Shown: positions 1 to 8,321, numbered from the stretch's first letter. The stretch: DNA of 54,793 bases from UBA5734 sp964528645 (GCA_964528645.1 CAZGSR010000017.1:1-54793); one strand, 5' to 3'. The notes: a model not told the origin generated them from the sequence alone. Program-made: numbers and translations.

Positions 1-201
1 CAAGATTTTGAGCCCCAAGAAAGGAATAAAGCCAATGGTTACCCAAATGATGCCAATCGTTAAGAATAATCCGCCCAGGAATTTCTGATCAGACACCAGA
101 TTGCCACCCAGGATAATAAGCAGGATCGCTGCAAGATAGGCGACGATACTGAATACGAGAACCGGCATGCCTTTGGCTGCCTTGAGCAATTTCTCTTCCA
201 T
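1..201 (-). CDS. SPFH/band 7-type membrane protein, N-terminal part (cut by window edge)
   Basis: Only the first 67 codons are inside the window and the gene continues beyond base 1. The ATG at 201-199 follows a GAAAGG ribosome binding site about 7 bases upstream. The peptide starts MEEKLLKAAKGMPVLV and has two hydrophobic segments, roughly residues 13-32 and 42-60, then PFLGLKIL. This N-terminal hairpin-like membrane anchor followed by a GLK(I/V)L stretch resembles bacterial SPFH-domain (stomatin/flotillin-like) proteins, which scaffold membrane microdomains. The SPFH domain itself is off the window, so the family call is inference from a short anchor only. Confidence 0.5.
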   Translation of the reverse strand, partial: MEEKLLKAAKGMPVLVFSIVAYLAAILLIILGGNLVSDQKFLGGLFLTIGIIWVTIGFIPFLGLKIL

Positions 202-220
202 ATGATACCTTTCAATCAAG

Positions 221-259
221 ATGATATCATTATGATATCATTGCAGGCGCAAAATTCAA
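221..259 (-). promoter_or_regulatory. promoter of the SPFH-like gene with tandem palindromic operator
   Basis: On the minus strand TTGAAT (259-254) is followed after 16 bases by TATCAT (237-232). The perfect palindrome ATGATATCAT occurs twice, at 221-230 and 232-241, one base apart. The first copy lies just downstream of the -10 and the second overlaps it. Two head-to-tail palindromes on a -10 element look like a repressor site. The repressor is unknown. Confidence 0.5.
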
Positions 260-298
260 GCCCTTGGCCCAGTTAGGCGGTCATTTGTCGATCGTTTC

Positions 299-327
299 CG
301 TTTGGGAAGCCAGGCATCGTATATAAT
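299..327 (+). promoter_or_regulatory. possible promoter of the MFS gene
   Basis: A perfect TATAAT lies at 322-327, about 54 bases before the MFS start codon. No convincing -35 is seen at 16-18 bases upstream, so only the -10 supports this call. Confidence 0.35.
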
Positions 328-380
328 TAACAGGTGTGAATTTGCATACATAAAATTAGCTGAATGGTTGCGGGGCTGCT

Positions 381-1571
381 ATGATCAGAAAAAAAGCCTT
401 GTCCAATATCGTTCTTCTGGGCCTGGTCAGCCTGTTCATCGACATGAGCACGGAAATGGTCTACCCGCTCGTTCCTTTGTACCTGACGGCCGCTCTGGGT
501 GCGTCGCCGGCGATTGTCGGCCTGATCGAGGGGATTGCTGAAAGCATCGCCTCCCTGCTGAAGGTGTTCAGCGGCTATATCGGTGATGTGTACCACAACA
601 AAAAGCATCTCGCCTTCGCCGGCTATGCCACCGCGGTCATCTACAAGATTTTCCTGCTCCTGGCGGTCTCCTGGCCGGGGATTCTCCTGGCCAGAGTCAT
701 TGACCGCACTGGCAAGGGGATCCGCACAGCGCCGCGTGATGCGCTGGTTGCGCAGTCAAGTGATGGTGGCAAGCTCGGTGGGGCCTTCGGTTTGCACAAA
801 ATGATGGATATGGCAGGGGCCTCGCTGGGTGTCTTGCTGGCCTATTTTTTTGTCGCCGGCCAGGTTGGCTTTCATGCGGCGTTCCTGATGTCCATTTTGC
901 CGGCCCTCGTGGGCGTCCTGATCATTTTTGCGATCCGGGAAGACAAGCGAAGCCAGGTGACACCTTATGACAAGCTGGCCTTCAAGGGTTTGCGGCTGGA
1001 CGGCAAGCTGAAAATCTATCTCGCCGTCATTTTTGTCTTTTGCCTGGGCAATTCCTCGAATGCCTTCCTGCTTCTCAAGGCCCGCGAGCGCGGCTTTTCA
1101 TCGGCCCAGGTCATTTTGCTGTACCTGGCTTTCAATGTGGCGACCTCCGTGCTTGCCATTCCCTCCGGCAAGCTGTCGGACCGGTTCGGCCGCAGCAAGA
1201 TCCTGGTGCCCGGCTATCTGATCTATGGCCTGGTCTATCTCGGCTTTGCTTTTCTGTCGGCCAAGCCGGCCCTCGTCGGGCTCTTCATCGCCTATGGAGC
1301 ATACAATGCCCTGATCAGTGGCGCAGAACGGGCCCTGATCGTCGAACATTCTCCGGCAGGCTTGCAGGGCACCGTGCTTGGCCTGTATGGCATGCTGCAG
1401 GGAATCGGCCTGCTATTATCCTCGATGATCGCTGGCCAATTGTGGGACCGGGTGGATTCGAATGCGCCGTTCCTGTTTGGCGGCCTGCTCGGGATCGCTG
1501 CAGCAGCCGGCATTCTGGTCCTGCTCGACCAGGAAGCGATGCATAGGGTCAAATTGGTTGTAAAGAGGTGA
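381..1571 (+). CDS. MFS transporter
   Basis: A 396-residue major facilitator with about 12 hydrophobic segments, the usual length for the family. It acts in the cytoplasmic membrane as a proton- or solute-coupled carrier. The RTGKGIRTAPRDALVA stretch (about residues 110-125) is a characteristic loop of one group of bacterial MFS exporters, and a second MFS-type loop GKLSDRFGRSK follows TM8. The substrate cannot be read from sequence; drug or metabolite export is the usual guess for this group. The start has only a weak G-rich ribosome binding site (GCGGGG). It is a single-gene unit closed by a hairpin at 1625-1652. Confidence 0.8.
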   Translation: MIRKKALSNIVLLGLVSLFIDMSTEMVYPLVPLYLTAALGASPAIVGLIEGIAESIASLLKVFSGYIGDVYHNKKHLAFAGYATAVIYKIFLLLAVSWPGILLARVIDRTGKGIRTAPRDALVAQSSDGGKLGGAFGLHKMMDMAGASLGVLLAYFFVAGQVGFHAAFLMSILPALVGVLIIFAIREDKRSQVTPYDKLAFKGLRLDGKLKIYLAVIFVFCLGNSSNAFLLLKARERGFSSAQVILLYLAFNVATSVLAIPSGKLSDRFGRSKILVPGYLIYGLVYLGFAFLSAKPALVGLFIAYGAYNALISGAERALIVEHSPAGLQGTVLGLYGMLQGIGLLLSSMIAGQLWDRVDSNAPFLFGGLLGIAAAAGILVLLDQEAMHRVKLVVKR

Positions 1572-1624
1572 TGGTCGTTTTGCTGCGGTGGTCTTCATTT
1601 TGTCGGGCCCGGGACAAATAAATA

Positions 1625-1652
1625 GCACGCCGGTTTTCAAGTGCCGGCGTGC
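1625..1652. terminator. bidirectional terminator between convergent genes
   Basis: Nine-base arms GCACGCCGG and CCGGCGTGC (1625-1633 and 1644-1652) close a 10-base loop. It lies between the MFS stop (1571) and the stop of the convergent rubredoxin-like gene (1684). The flanks are AT-rich on the left and have a short T tract (ggTTTTgc) on the right, so it probably serves both strands. Confidence 0.7.
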
Positions 1653-1683
1653 CGTGGGTTTTGCTTCTAGGACGGGATCTCGC

Positions 1684-2013
1684 TTACCATTTGCCTTTTT
1701 TCATGTGCTGTTCGATCTCGGCTTTGCTTCTTTGCTTGATGACCCAGGCGTCCTGGTGGGCTTTCTTGAAAACGGCGACACAGGCCGGATCCAGGTTCAG
1801 CGCCATGCCTTCCTTGGCCAGGTCTTTGATTTTCATCGCCAGTTTGACGATTTCCATATGGATGTCATTGGTAGGGTCGGATTCGAAGACTTTTTTCGCG
1901 TCTTCTTCGGAAAGTGCGACAAACTTTTCCTGTCCTTGTCCACATTTGGGACAGATGTCCGGTGCTGCCGAGCCTTCATGCATGTAGCCACAGACTGTAC
2001 ATTTCCACAACAT
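1684..2013 (-). CDS. rubredoxin-like zinc-ribbon/helical small protein
   Basis: A 109-residue protein starting MLWKCTVCGY. The N-terminal 30 residues carry CxxC-x11-CxxC (CTVCG and CPKCG), the metal knuckle seen in rubredoxins and at the C-terminus of rubrerythrins. The remainder (about 31-109) is predicted helical and charged, with one extra Cys (DPACVAVF). The order is reversed relative to rubrerythrin, with the knuckle first and helices second, and I see no obvious ferritin-like ExxH pair. A role in oxidative-stress electron transfer is therefore only a guess. The ATG at 2013 has AGGAGAGG nine bases upstream; a longer upstream frame lacks such a site. Confidence 0.7.
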   Translation of the reverse strand: MLWKCTVCGYMHEGSAAPDICPKCGQGQEKFVALSEEDAKKVFESDPTNDIHMEIVKLAMKIKDLAKEGMALNLDPACVAVFKKAHQDAWVIKQRSKAEIEQHMKKGKW

Positions 2014-2205
2014 AATTTTGCACCTCTCCTGAATAAAAATGTCATGGCCCTGACGGTTGTTGTTCGAGGCCTGATTCAAGCATACCCTTCCCAAGGGATT
2101 TTAACCAGCTGCAATTTTGGCCGATTTTCGCCGCCTGGACCTGAAAATGGACGGCCGGCTGGAATGAAAGTGCTATGATGATTTTATTGATGAGGAGGTG
2201 TCAGA

Positions 2206-3192
2206 ATGAATTACAGGAAACTTGGCAAAACAGGTATGATGATCTCGGAAGTGTCCCTGGGGACCTGGCAGATCGGCGGGCGCTGGGGCTCGGATTTTGA
2301 TGACCGGATCGCGGATGAGACTCTGAACCAGGCGATCGACCAGGGGATCAACTTTTTCGATACGGCCGATGGTTATGGCAATGGACTCAGTGAGAAGGCT
2401 GTCGCTAGAGTCGTCAAATCGCGGTCAGAAAAGGTCTATATCGCGACCAAATGCGGGCGTCGCCTGAATCCGCATACTGCGGCGGGTTATAACCGGGAGA
2501 ATATCCGGCGCTTTGTCCACGACAGCCTGACGAACATGGGCCTCGAGACGCTGGACCTGATCCAGCTGCATTGCCCGCCGACCGAGGTCTATGCCCAGGC
2601 GGATGTTTTCGAAGCACTGGCCGAGCTCAAGCGCGAGGGGAAAATCCGCCACTATGGGGTGAGTGTCGAGAAGGTCGAGGAAGCCCTGATGGCCATCGAA
2701 TATGAGGGGCTATCCACGGTGCAGATCATTTTCAACATGTTCCGGCAAAAACCGGCCGATGCCTTTTTCGCGGCGGCCCAGGCCAAGGATGTCGGTGTCA
2801 TCGTCCGGGTGCCTCTGGCCAGTGGCCTGTTAACCGGAAAGTTCAGCCGGGACAGTGTCTTCGCCAAGGATGACCACCGGTTCTTCAACCGGAACGGCGA
2901 GTTGTTCGATAAAGGTGAGACCTTTGCCGGTGTCAACTATGAGCGCGGTTTGCAGGCTGTCGAGGAACTCAAGACCTTGTTCGGTGGAACCGGTCTGTTG
3001 CCGCAGCTGGCCCTGCGCTGGATCCTGATGTTTGACGCCGTCGGCTGTGTGATCCCCGGTGCCAGCCATTTTTCGCAGATCACGGCCAATACCGGCGCCT
3101 CGCTGCTGCCGCCCCTGACGCCTGAGCAAATGAATGGTGTCAGGCAAATCTATGAAAAATACATCAGGGCTGATGTCGAGCCGCTCTGGTAG
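2206..3192 (+). CDS. aldo/keto reductase
   Basis: A 328-residue NAD(P)H-dependent oxidoreductase of the AKR superfamily, with a (beta/alpha)8 barrel. The catalytic tetrad is recognisable: Asp in FDTADGYG (about 52), Tyr in the same motif, Lys in ATKCGRR (about 82) and His in LIQLHCPP (about 113). C-terminal motifs such as VPLASGLLTGKF and CVIPGA match cofactor-binding loops. The substrate is not predictable. The ribosome binding site is a perfect AGGAGG seven to eight bases before ATG. It stands alone, facing the convergent GNAT/arg operon downstream. Confidence 0.9.
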   Translation: MNYRKLGKTGMMISEVSLGTWQIGGRWGSDFDDRIADETLNQAIDQGINFFDTADGYGNGLSEKAVARVVKSRSEKVYIATKCGRRLNPHTAAGYNRENIRRFVHDSLTNMGLETLDLIQLHCPPTEVYAQADVFEALAELKREGKIRHYGVSVEKVEEALMAIEYEGLSTVQIIFNMFRQKPADAFFAAAQAKDVGVIVRVPLASGLLTGKFSRDSVFAKDDHRFFNRNGELFDKGETFAGVNYERGLQAVEELKTLFGGTGLLPQLALRWILMFDAVGCVIPGASHFSQITANTGASLLPPLTPEQMNGVRQIYEKYIRADVEPLW

Positions 3193-3217
3193 AAGCGGTG
3201 GAGCGTAGAGCGTCTTT

Positions 3218-3691
3218 TCACAGCGCTTTGCGAAACAACCCACGCGGGTAGCCGCGGCTGGTATCGGTTTCGACCAGGATAAAGCCGCGCGACTGGTAGA
3301 AGGTAACGAGGGTCTCGTTGGTCAGGGCGGTATGAAGCTCGACGGTCCGGAAGCCCTGACCGAGCAGCCACGCCTCGGCGGCCTGGAACAGCAGGCGGCC
3401 GACGCCGGTCTGCTGCAGGTGGGGATGGACGGCAAAGCGAGTGAAATAAGCCCGGTCCGGACTGAGCCGGACCAGGCGCACGGTGCCGATCAGGGAGTGC
3501 TTGTGCTCGGCAACGATGACATGATCGCGGGCGATGTGCTGCTCGAGATCGGATACCGTTTCGGAAAAGGCATCCAGGGGTGTGGTGATGCCGGATTTGG
3601 CGGCATAGACCTGCATCGCCCACTGGATCAGCTTGAGAAGCTCGGCGCTGTCGGCCGGGATAGCCTGGCGGAAGGTGATGTCTGCGTGCAT
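3218..3691 (-). CDS. GNAT-family N-acetyltransferase, last gene of the arg operon
   Basis: A 157-residue GNAT protein that would transfer an acetyl group from acetyl-CoA to an amine. The fold signature is clear: beta4 with YFTRFAVHP (about 84-92), the pyrophosphate loop QQTGVGRLL (about 96-104), and the C-terminal TLVTFYQSRGF. It starts 14 bases after the argF stop, without a good ribosome binding site, so it is probably translationally coupled. A 12-bp palindrome CTGAGCGCTCAG (3698-3709) spans the argF stop. Its place in an arginine operon that shows neither argJ nor argA makes an N-acetylglutamate synthase role conceivable, but the sequence alone does not show it. Confidence 0.8.
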   Translation of the reverse strand: MHADITFRQAIPADSAELLKLIQWAMQVYAAKSGITTPLDAFSETVSDLEQHIARDHVIVAEHKHSLIGTVRLVRLSPDRAYFTRFAVHPHLQQTGVGRLLFQAAEAWLLGQGFRTVELHTALTNETLVTFYQSRGFILVETDTSRGYPRGLFRKAL

Positions 3692-3705
3692 GCGTGGCTG
3701 AGCGC

Positions 3706-4638
3706 TCAGCCTTTGTAGTCTGGCGCGAGCAGGCGGACGAGCACGGCCTTCTGGGCATGGAGGCGGTTTTCTGCTTCGTCGAAGATGACCGACTGCGGTC
3801 CGTCGATGACCTCGGCAGTGACTTCGTAGCCGCGGTAGGCTGGCAGGCAGTGCATGAAGATGGCATCGGGTTTGGCCAGGGCCATGAGTTCGCTGTTGAC
3901 CTGGTACGCGCCAAACTGCTTGACCTTTTCAGCTTTTTCGGATTCCTGGCCCATGCTGACCCAGGTGTCGGTATAGACGACGTCGGCGTCCTGGATGGCC
4001 AGGCTCGGGTCTTCCGTGATGATAACCTTGGCACCGGTCTGGGCGGCAGTTGCCTGGGCTTCGGCAACGCTGGCTGCGTCGCAGGCATAGGCGGGCGGAG
4101 TGGCAACGGCAATGTCCATGCCGACCTTGGCCGCGCCATGTATGAGGGAGACGGCCATGTTGTTACCGTCGCCCAGATAGGCCATTTTCAGGCCCTTGAG
4201 CTGGCCCTTGTGCTCGCGGATCGTCTGCAGGTCGGCCAGGACCTGGCAGGGGTGCATCAGGTCGGTCAGGCCATTGATGATCGGGATGGTGCCAAAACGT
4301 GCCAGGTCGAGGACGTCCTGGTGAGCAAAGGTCCGGATCATGATGCCGTCGAGGTAGCGGGACATGACCTGGGCGGTGTCTTCGATCGACTCGCCGCGGC
4401 CGAGCTGGATGTCCTGGCTGGACAGGAAAAGGGCATGGCCGCCGAGCTGGTACATGCCGACCTCAAACGAGACCCTGGTCCGGGTGGAGGACTTGGCAAA
4501 GATCAGGCCCAGGGTTTTGCCCTGGAGGATCGGGTGCGGCCGGCCAGCTTTGACATCAGCTTTGAGCGTGTCGGCCAGATCAAGCAGATCGAGGATTTCC
4601 TCGGTGGTGGGATCATTCAAACTGATGAAATGCTTCAT
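3706..4638 (-). CDS. argF: ornithine carbamoyltransferase
   Basis: A 310-residue cytoplasmic enzyme that makes citrulline from ornithine and carbamoyl phosphate, step six of arginine synthesis. The carbamoyl-phosphate site SSTRTR is at residues 50-55, HPCQ at 129-132, the ornithine loop VSMGQE around 227-232 and HCLPAYRG at 263-270. The last motif is usually HCLPAHRG, so Tyr replaces His, a conservative variation outside the catalytic Cys264. The start codon overlaps the argD stop in an ATGA junction, indicating translational coupling. Family length and all core motifs fit argF rather than aspartate carbamoyltransferase. Confidence 0.95.
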   Translation of the reverse strand: MKHFISLNDPTTEEILDLLDLADTLKADVKAGRPHPILQGKTLGLIFAKSSTRTRVSFEVGMYQLGGHALFLSSQDIQLGRGESIEDTAQVMSRYLDGIMIRTFAHQDVLDLARFGTIPIINGLTDLMHPCQVLADLQTIREHKGQLKGLKMAYLGDGNNMAVSLIHGAAKVGMDIAVATPPAYACDAASVAEAQATAAQTGAKVIITEDPSLAIQDADVVYTDTWVSMGQESEKAEKVKQFGAYQVNSELMALAKPDAIFMHCLPAYRGYEVTAEVIDGPQSVIFDEAENRLHAQKAVLVRLLAPDYKG

Positions 4639-5855
4639 GGGGCTGCAACCTCCGCCAAAACCTGGCCTAAATCGGTGACGAATGCGTCGATTTCTGTACG
4701 TTCAATGATCAGGGGTGGCAGCAGGCGCAAGGTATGTGTGCCGACCGAGCCGATCAGGTAGCCGGCATCGAGGCATCTGCCTTTGACCTCGGCAGCGATG
4801 GGCTGCTTGAGCTCGATGCCCAGCATCAGGCCGGCGCCGCGGATTTCGTGGATCAGGCCGCTGGTTTCAGCCAGCTCCTGCAGTTTCTCCCGGAAATGGT
4901 CGCCCAGACCAGCTGCTTTCTGGATCAGGTGGCCGTTTTCCAGTGTCTCGAGGACAGCGAGAGCTGCGGCACAGGCCAGGGGGTTGCCACCAAAGGTGCT
5001 ACCATGGTCGCCTGGTGTGAAGCCGGTGGCAGTTTCCTGGTTGGCGATCGCGACCCCGATCGGTACGCCGCCGGCCAGGCCTTTGGCCAGGGTGATGATG
5101 TCTGGCTTGATGCTGTAGAGCTGGCTGGCAAAAAACTTGCCGGTCCGGCCGACGCCGGTCTGGATTTCGTCGATGATCAGGCGGGCGCCGGTGCGGTGGC
5201 AGGCGGCGACGGCTGCATCGACAAAGGCGATGGTGGCCGGATGGACGCCGCTCTCGCCCTGGATCAGCTCCAGCATGACAGCACAGGTGTTGTCATCGAC
5301 GGCCTCCTCGAGGGCCGTCACATCGTTATAAGCTATGTGGACGAAGCCTTCCGGCAGTGGGGCAAAGGGGGCACTGTACTTGGTCTGACCGGTGGCGGTG
5401 GCAGTGGCCAGGGTCCGGCCATGGAACGATTGCATCGCTGTGACGATCTTGGCCCGGGGCTGGCCCTTTTTGAAGAAATAGCCGCGCGCCAGTTTGATGG
5501 CGGTTTCATTGGCCTCGGCGCCGCTGTTGTTGAAAAAGACCCTGCCGTCGCCAAACAGGTCGCCCAGCTGCTGGGCCAGTCGGGCCTGGGGTTCATTGTA
5601 GAAATAGTTCGAACAGTGGATGACTTTGCCAGCCTGCTCGGCGATAGCGGCGGTCAGGGCTGGATGGGCGTGGCCGAGGACATTGACAGCGATGCCGCCG
5701 ATCATATCGAGGTAGCGTCTGCCGGCCGTGTCGTACAGGTAGACGCCGGTTCCGTGGTCGATGCACAACGGCGTGCGCCGGCCGAATGCCTGCAGGTAGT
5801 ATTGATCATCGGTTGCAATGACCGACTGGAGCTTGGGATCTGGATTCATGGTCAT
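4635..5855 (-). CDS. argD: acetylornithine aminotransferase
   Basis: A 406-residue class III PLP aminotransferase converting N-acetylglutamate semialdehyde to N-acetylornithine with glutamate as donor. Motifs: NNSGAEANE (109-117), SFHGRT (143-148), DEIQTGVGRTG (229-239), the PLP-binding Lys258 in TLAKGLAGG, and HGSTFGGNPLAC. The start at 5855 has GGAAAGGAA about 6-8 bases upstream; a second ATG two codons later is possible. It sits between argB and argF, which fixes the assignment to arginine synthesis over other class III enzymes such as GABA transaminase. Confidence 0.95.
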   Translation of the reverse strand: MTMNPDPKLQSVIATDDQYYLQAFGRRTPLCIDHGTGVYLYDTAGRRYLDMIGGIAVNVLGHAHPALTAAIAEQAGKVIHCSNYFYNEPQARLAQQLGDLFGDGRVFFNNSGAEANETAIKLARGYFFKKGQPRAKIVTAMQSFHGRTLATATATGQTKYSAPFAPLPEGFVHIAYNDVTALEEAVDDNTCAVMLELIQGESGVHPATIAFVDAAVAACHRTGARLIIDEIQTGVGRTGKFFASQLYSIKPDIITLAKGLAGGVPIGVAIANQETATGFTPGDHGSTFGGNPLACAAALAVLETLENGHLIQKAAGLGDHFREKLQELAETSGLIHEIRGAGLMLGIELKQPIAAEVKGRCLDAGYLIGSVGTHTLRLLPPLIIERTEIDAFVTDLGQVLAEVAAP

Positions 5856-5918
5856 AACCGTTCCTTTCCGGATGTAAAAGATCTGTCGCTGGTAGAGGGC
5901 CGATCTTGATGCTGTGGG

Positions 5919-6836
5919 TCAGATTTTTTCACCATTGTAATACGGTCGTCGTTCGAGGGTGATCATGGTGCCGATGCCTTTGTTGGTGAAAATCTCGAGC
6001 AGCAGGCAATGCGGGATGCGGCCGTCGATGATGTGGGCCCGGCCGACACCGCGCCTGACGGTGTCGAGGCAGCCCATGACCTTCGGGATCATGCCGCCGC
6101 TGATCACATCGCGTTCGATCAGGTCATGGATTTCGGCTTCGTTGAGAACTGGAATGACCTGGAGTTCGCCGGCTTCGTTTCTGGCCATGACGCCTTCGAC
6201 ATCGGTCAGGGTCATCAGTTTTTCGGCCTGGAGGGCGGCGGCGATTTCGCTCGCGACCGTGTCGGCATTGATGTTGTAGGTCTGGCCATCGGCGCCGACA
6301 CCAATCGGTGCGACGACCGGGATGTATTCGTCATTGGCCAGGGTCTCGAGGACCTTGGTATTGATGTGGGTGATTTTGCCGACATAACCGATATCGAGCG
6401 GTTCTCCGGCATCGTCGGTCGTGATCTTTTCGCATTCGATCAGGCCGCCGTCGATGCCGCTGATGCCGATGGCCTTGGCACCGAGCTGGCCGAGGCGGGA
6501 GACGATTTCCTTGTTGGTCTTGCCGATCAAGACCATCTGGGCGACGGCCATGGTCTCGGTGTCGGTGACACGCAGACCCTTGCGGAACTCCGAGGGGATG
6601 TCGAGACGCTTGAGCATGGCATTGATGTCCGGACCGCCGCCATGGACGAGTACGGGATTGATGCCGATGTATTTGAGTAATGTCACGTCTTCCATGACGT
6701 CGGTCTTGAGATCCTCGTTGATCATGGCATTACCGCCATATTTGATGACGACGGTTTTTCCGGCCAGACGCTGGATATAGGGCAGGGCTTCGATCAGGAT
6801 CTCGGCTTTGCTGATGACGGACTGGATGTCTTTCAT
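5919..6836 (-). CDS. argB: acetylglutamate kinase
   Basis: A 305-residue amino-acid kinase that phosphorylates N-acetylglutamate, the controlled step of the cyclic arginine pathway. Visible motifs are VIKYGGNAM (about 30-38), VLVHGGGPDIN (about 62-72), NINADTVA and the C-terminal GTMI stretch. An N-terminal helix region of about 25 residues precedes the first strand. Such an extension is typical of the hexameric, arginine-inhibited type of this enzyme, so feedback control is likely (inference). The ribosome binding site GGGGGA is nine bases upstream. A gap of 84 bases separates it from argC. Confidence 0.95.
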   Translation of the reverse strand: MKDIQSVISKAEILIEALPYIQRLAGKTVVIKYGGNAMINEDLKTDVMEDVTLLKYIGINPVLVHGGGPDINAMLKRLDIPSEFRKGLRVTDTETMAVAQMVLIGKTNKEIVSRLGQLGAKAIGISGIDGGLIECEKITTDDAGEPLDIGYVGKITHINTKVLETLANDEYIPVVAPIGVGADGQTYNINADTVASEIAAALQAEKLMTLTDVEGVMARNEAGELQVIPVLNEAEIHDLIERDVISGGMIPKVMGCLDTVRRGVGRAHIIDGRIPHCLLLEIFTNKGIGTMITLERRPYYNGEKI

Positions 6837-6920
6837 GGGTTCTGTTTCCCCCGTTTTTCAATAGATTGGCAGCAGTCCGGACCGTATGTCGGGCTGCCTG
6901 TGCAGGAACGGTTATTCAGA

Positions 6921-7979
6921 TCAGATCGAGCCACCAGCGGCGATGAGTCCTTCGCGTTCGTCGAGACCCGCCATGAGGTTGAGTGCCTGCAGGGCCTGGG
7001 CGGCAGCGCCTTTGCCCAGGTTGTCGATGGCAGAGAAGACCTTGACCTTGCCGGTGCGTTTGTCTGCGGTGACTGCGATGTCGCAGAAATTGGTATAGGC
7101 GACATGGCGCGTCTCAGGCAGCTGTCCGGCCGGCAGGACGCGGACGAAGTATTCATGGCTGTAGAAGCGCTCGTAGAGCTCATGCAGGCCATCGGGATCG
7201 ACGGAGGGCATGAGGTCGGCGTAAATGGTGGCCAGCATGCCACGCTTCATCGGAGCCAGATGGGGGGTGAAGGTCAGGGCCAGGGGATCGGTCTGGCCAC
7301 TCAGGAGCGATGCTTCCTGCTCGATCTCGCTGGTGTGGCGGTGACCGACTGCACCGTAGGCTTTGTAGCTGGACTCGGATTCACAGAAGGAGAAGGCGAG
7401 GTCGGCTTTGCGTCCGGCACCGCTGACCCCGGAGGTGGCATCGATGATCAGACCGCCGGTGTAGACGAGACCGGCCTTGAGCAGGGGAGCCAGGCCGAGC
7501 AGGGAGCAGGTCGGATAACAGCCGGGATTGGCCACCAGCCGTGCCGCTGCGATCTCATTGCGATAGAGTTCCGGCAGTCCATAGACCGCTTCTGCCAGGA
7601 GGTCCGGCCGGGGATGGTCGAGCTTGTAGGCCTTTTCATAAACCGAGACATCCTTGTAACGGAAGTCGCCGCTGTGGTCGAGGACACGTACGCCCCGGTC
7701 GAGCAGCTCAGGAACCACGACCGAGGAGACACCGTGCGGCAGGGCAGTGACGACGATGTCACACTCAGCAGCCAGCTGGTCCAGATCGAGGTCTGACAGC
7801 TTGATGTCGGTCATGTGGCGGAAAGCAGGGTAGACATCGGCATAGCTTTTGCCTGCGTAGCTCTGGGAGACCAGGGTTGTCATCTCCAGTCCTCGATGGG
7901 CTGCCAGCAGCCGGACCAGCTCCATGCCGACATAACCGGTGGCTCCGACAATCCCGATGCGTGTCTTGGTATCACCCAT
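6921..7979 (-). CDS. argC: N-acetyl-gamma-glutamyl-phosphate reductase
   Basis: A 352-residue NADPH-dependent dehydrogenase, first gene of the minus-strand arginine operon. It has the Rossmann loop GIVGATGYVG (9-18), catalytic Cys154 in VANPGCYPT and the active-site region VGHRHTSEI (211-219). The length matches type 1 ArgC. The ATG at 7979 has an AAGGAGAG ribosome binding site eight bases upstream. Transcription probably starts at the ARG-box promoter just upstream and runs through argB, argD, argF and the GNAT gene. Confidence 0.95.
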   Translation of the reverse strand: MGDTKTRIGIVGATGYVGMELVRLLAAHRGLEMTTLVSQSYAGKSYADVYPAFRHMTDIKLSDLDLDQLAAECDIVVTALPHGVSSVVVPELLDRGVRVLDHSGDFRYKDVSVYEKAYKLDHPRPDLLAEAVYGLPELYRNEIAAARLVANPGCYPTCSLLGLAPLLKAGLVYTGGLIIDATSGVSGAGRKADLAFSFCESESSYKAYGAVGHRHTSEIEQEASLLSGQTDPLALTFTPHLAPMKRGMLATIYADLMPSVDPDGLHELYERFYSHEYFVRVLPAGQLPETRHVAYTNFCDIAVTADKRTGKVKVFSAIDNLGKGAAAQALQALNLMAGLDEREGLIAAGGSI

Positions 7980-8014
7980 GTCACTCTCTCCTTCTTTCCC
8001 TGAAATCTAATAAA

Positions 8015-8048
8015 TATGCATAATAGTGCATAAAAAACCAAAACGCAA
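8015..8048 (-). promoter_or_regulatory. argC promoter with overlapping ARG box (ArgR operator)
   Basis: On the minus strand TTGCGT (8048-8043) and TATTAT (8025-8020) are spaced by 17 bases. The -10 lies inside an 18-bp inverted repeat, TATGCA-N6-TGCATA (8015-8032), the size and AT-rich form of an ARG box. An ArgR dimer bound here would block the -10. ArgR itself is not in the window. Confidence 0.7.
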
Positions 8049-8054
8049 GGCGTT

Positions 8055-8081
8055 GCACAAATTCTCAGGGCAAATTTGTGC
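8055..8081. promoter_or_regulatory. 27-bp inverted repeat upstream of the argC promoter
   Basis: Nine-base perfect arms GCACAAATT (8055-8063) and AATTTGTGC (8073-8081) flank a nine-base centre. It begins 7 bases upstream of the argC -35 and is unlike the ARG box. It could be a second regulator site. The rest of the 407-base gap between argC and the ABC ATPase holds only a weak hairpin (8162-8176) and the msmK promoter. Confidence 0.35.
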
Positions 8082-8292
8082 CATTGGCTGATTTTTCATG
8101 CTTTGACCATATTATACCGCCCTTTCCAGACTGCTTGAAAGACAATCTTATCAAAAGAAAGGCCCAGAAACTGGGCAATTAACAAGTAAAAAGTCAAACT
8201 GTCTAAAGATGGTGGTATATTCTTGTTGTGATTGCCAGAACCCTGCCGGAAATCGCCAAATCTGACTGGAAAGTTTTGGTGATTTTCGCGAC

Positions 8293-8321
8293 TGGAGAAT
8301 GCATAGGGGCAATGGTATAGT
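8293..8321 (+). promoter_or_regulatory. probable promoter of the sugar ABC ATPase gene
   Basis: TGGAGA (8293-8298), a 17-base spacer and TATAGT (8316-8321) precede the gene by about 65 bases. The -10 is good and the -35 is moderate. Confidence 0.45.

Noticed and set aside
3694..5909. Long plus-strand frames opposite argF and argD
   Set aside because: They run antisense to enzymes with complete catalytic motifs and have no features of their own.
8162..8176. Hairpin GCCCAG-AAA-CTGGGC as a terminator
   Set aside because: The stem is short, no transcript is expected to end there, and the following bases are not a T tract on the plus strand.
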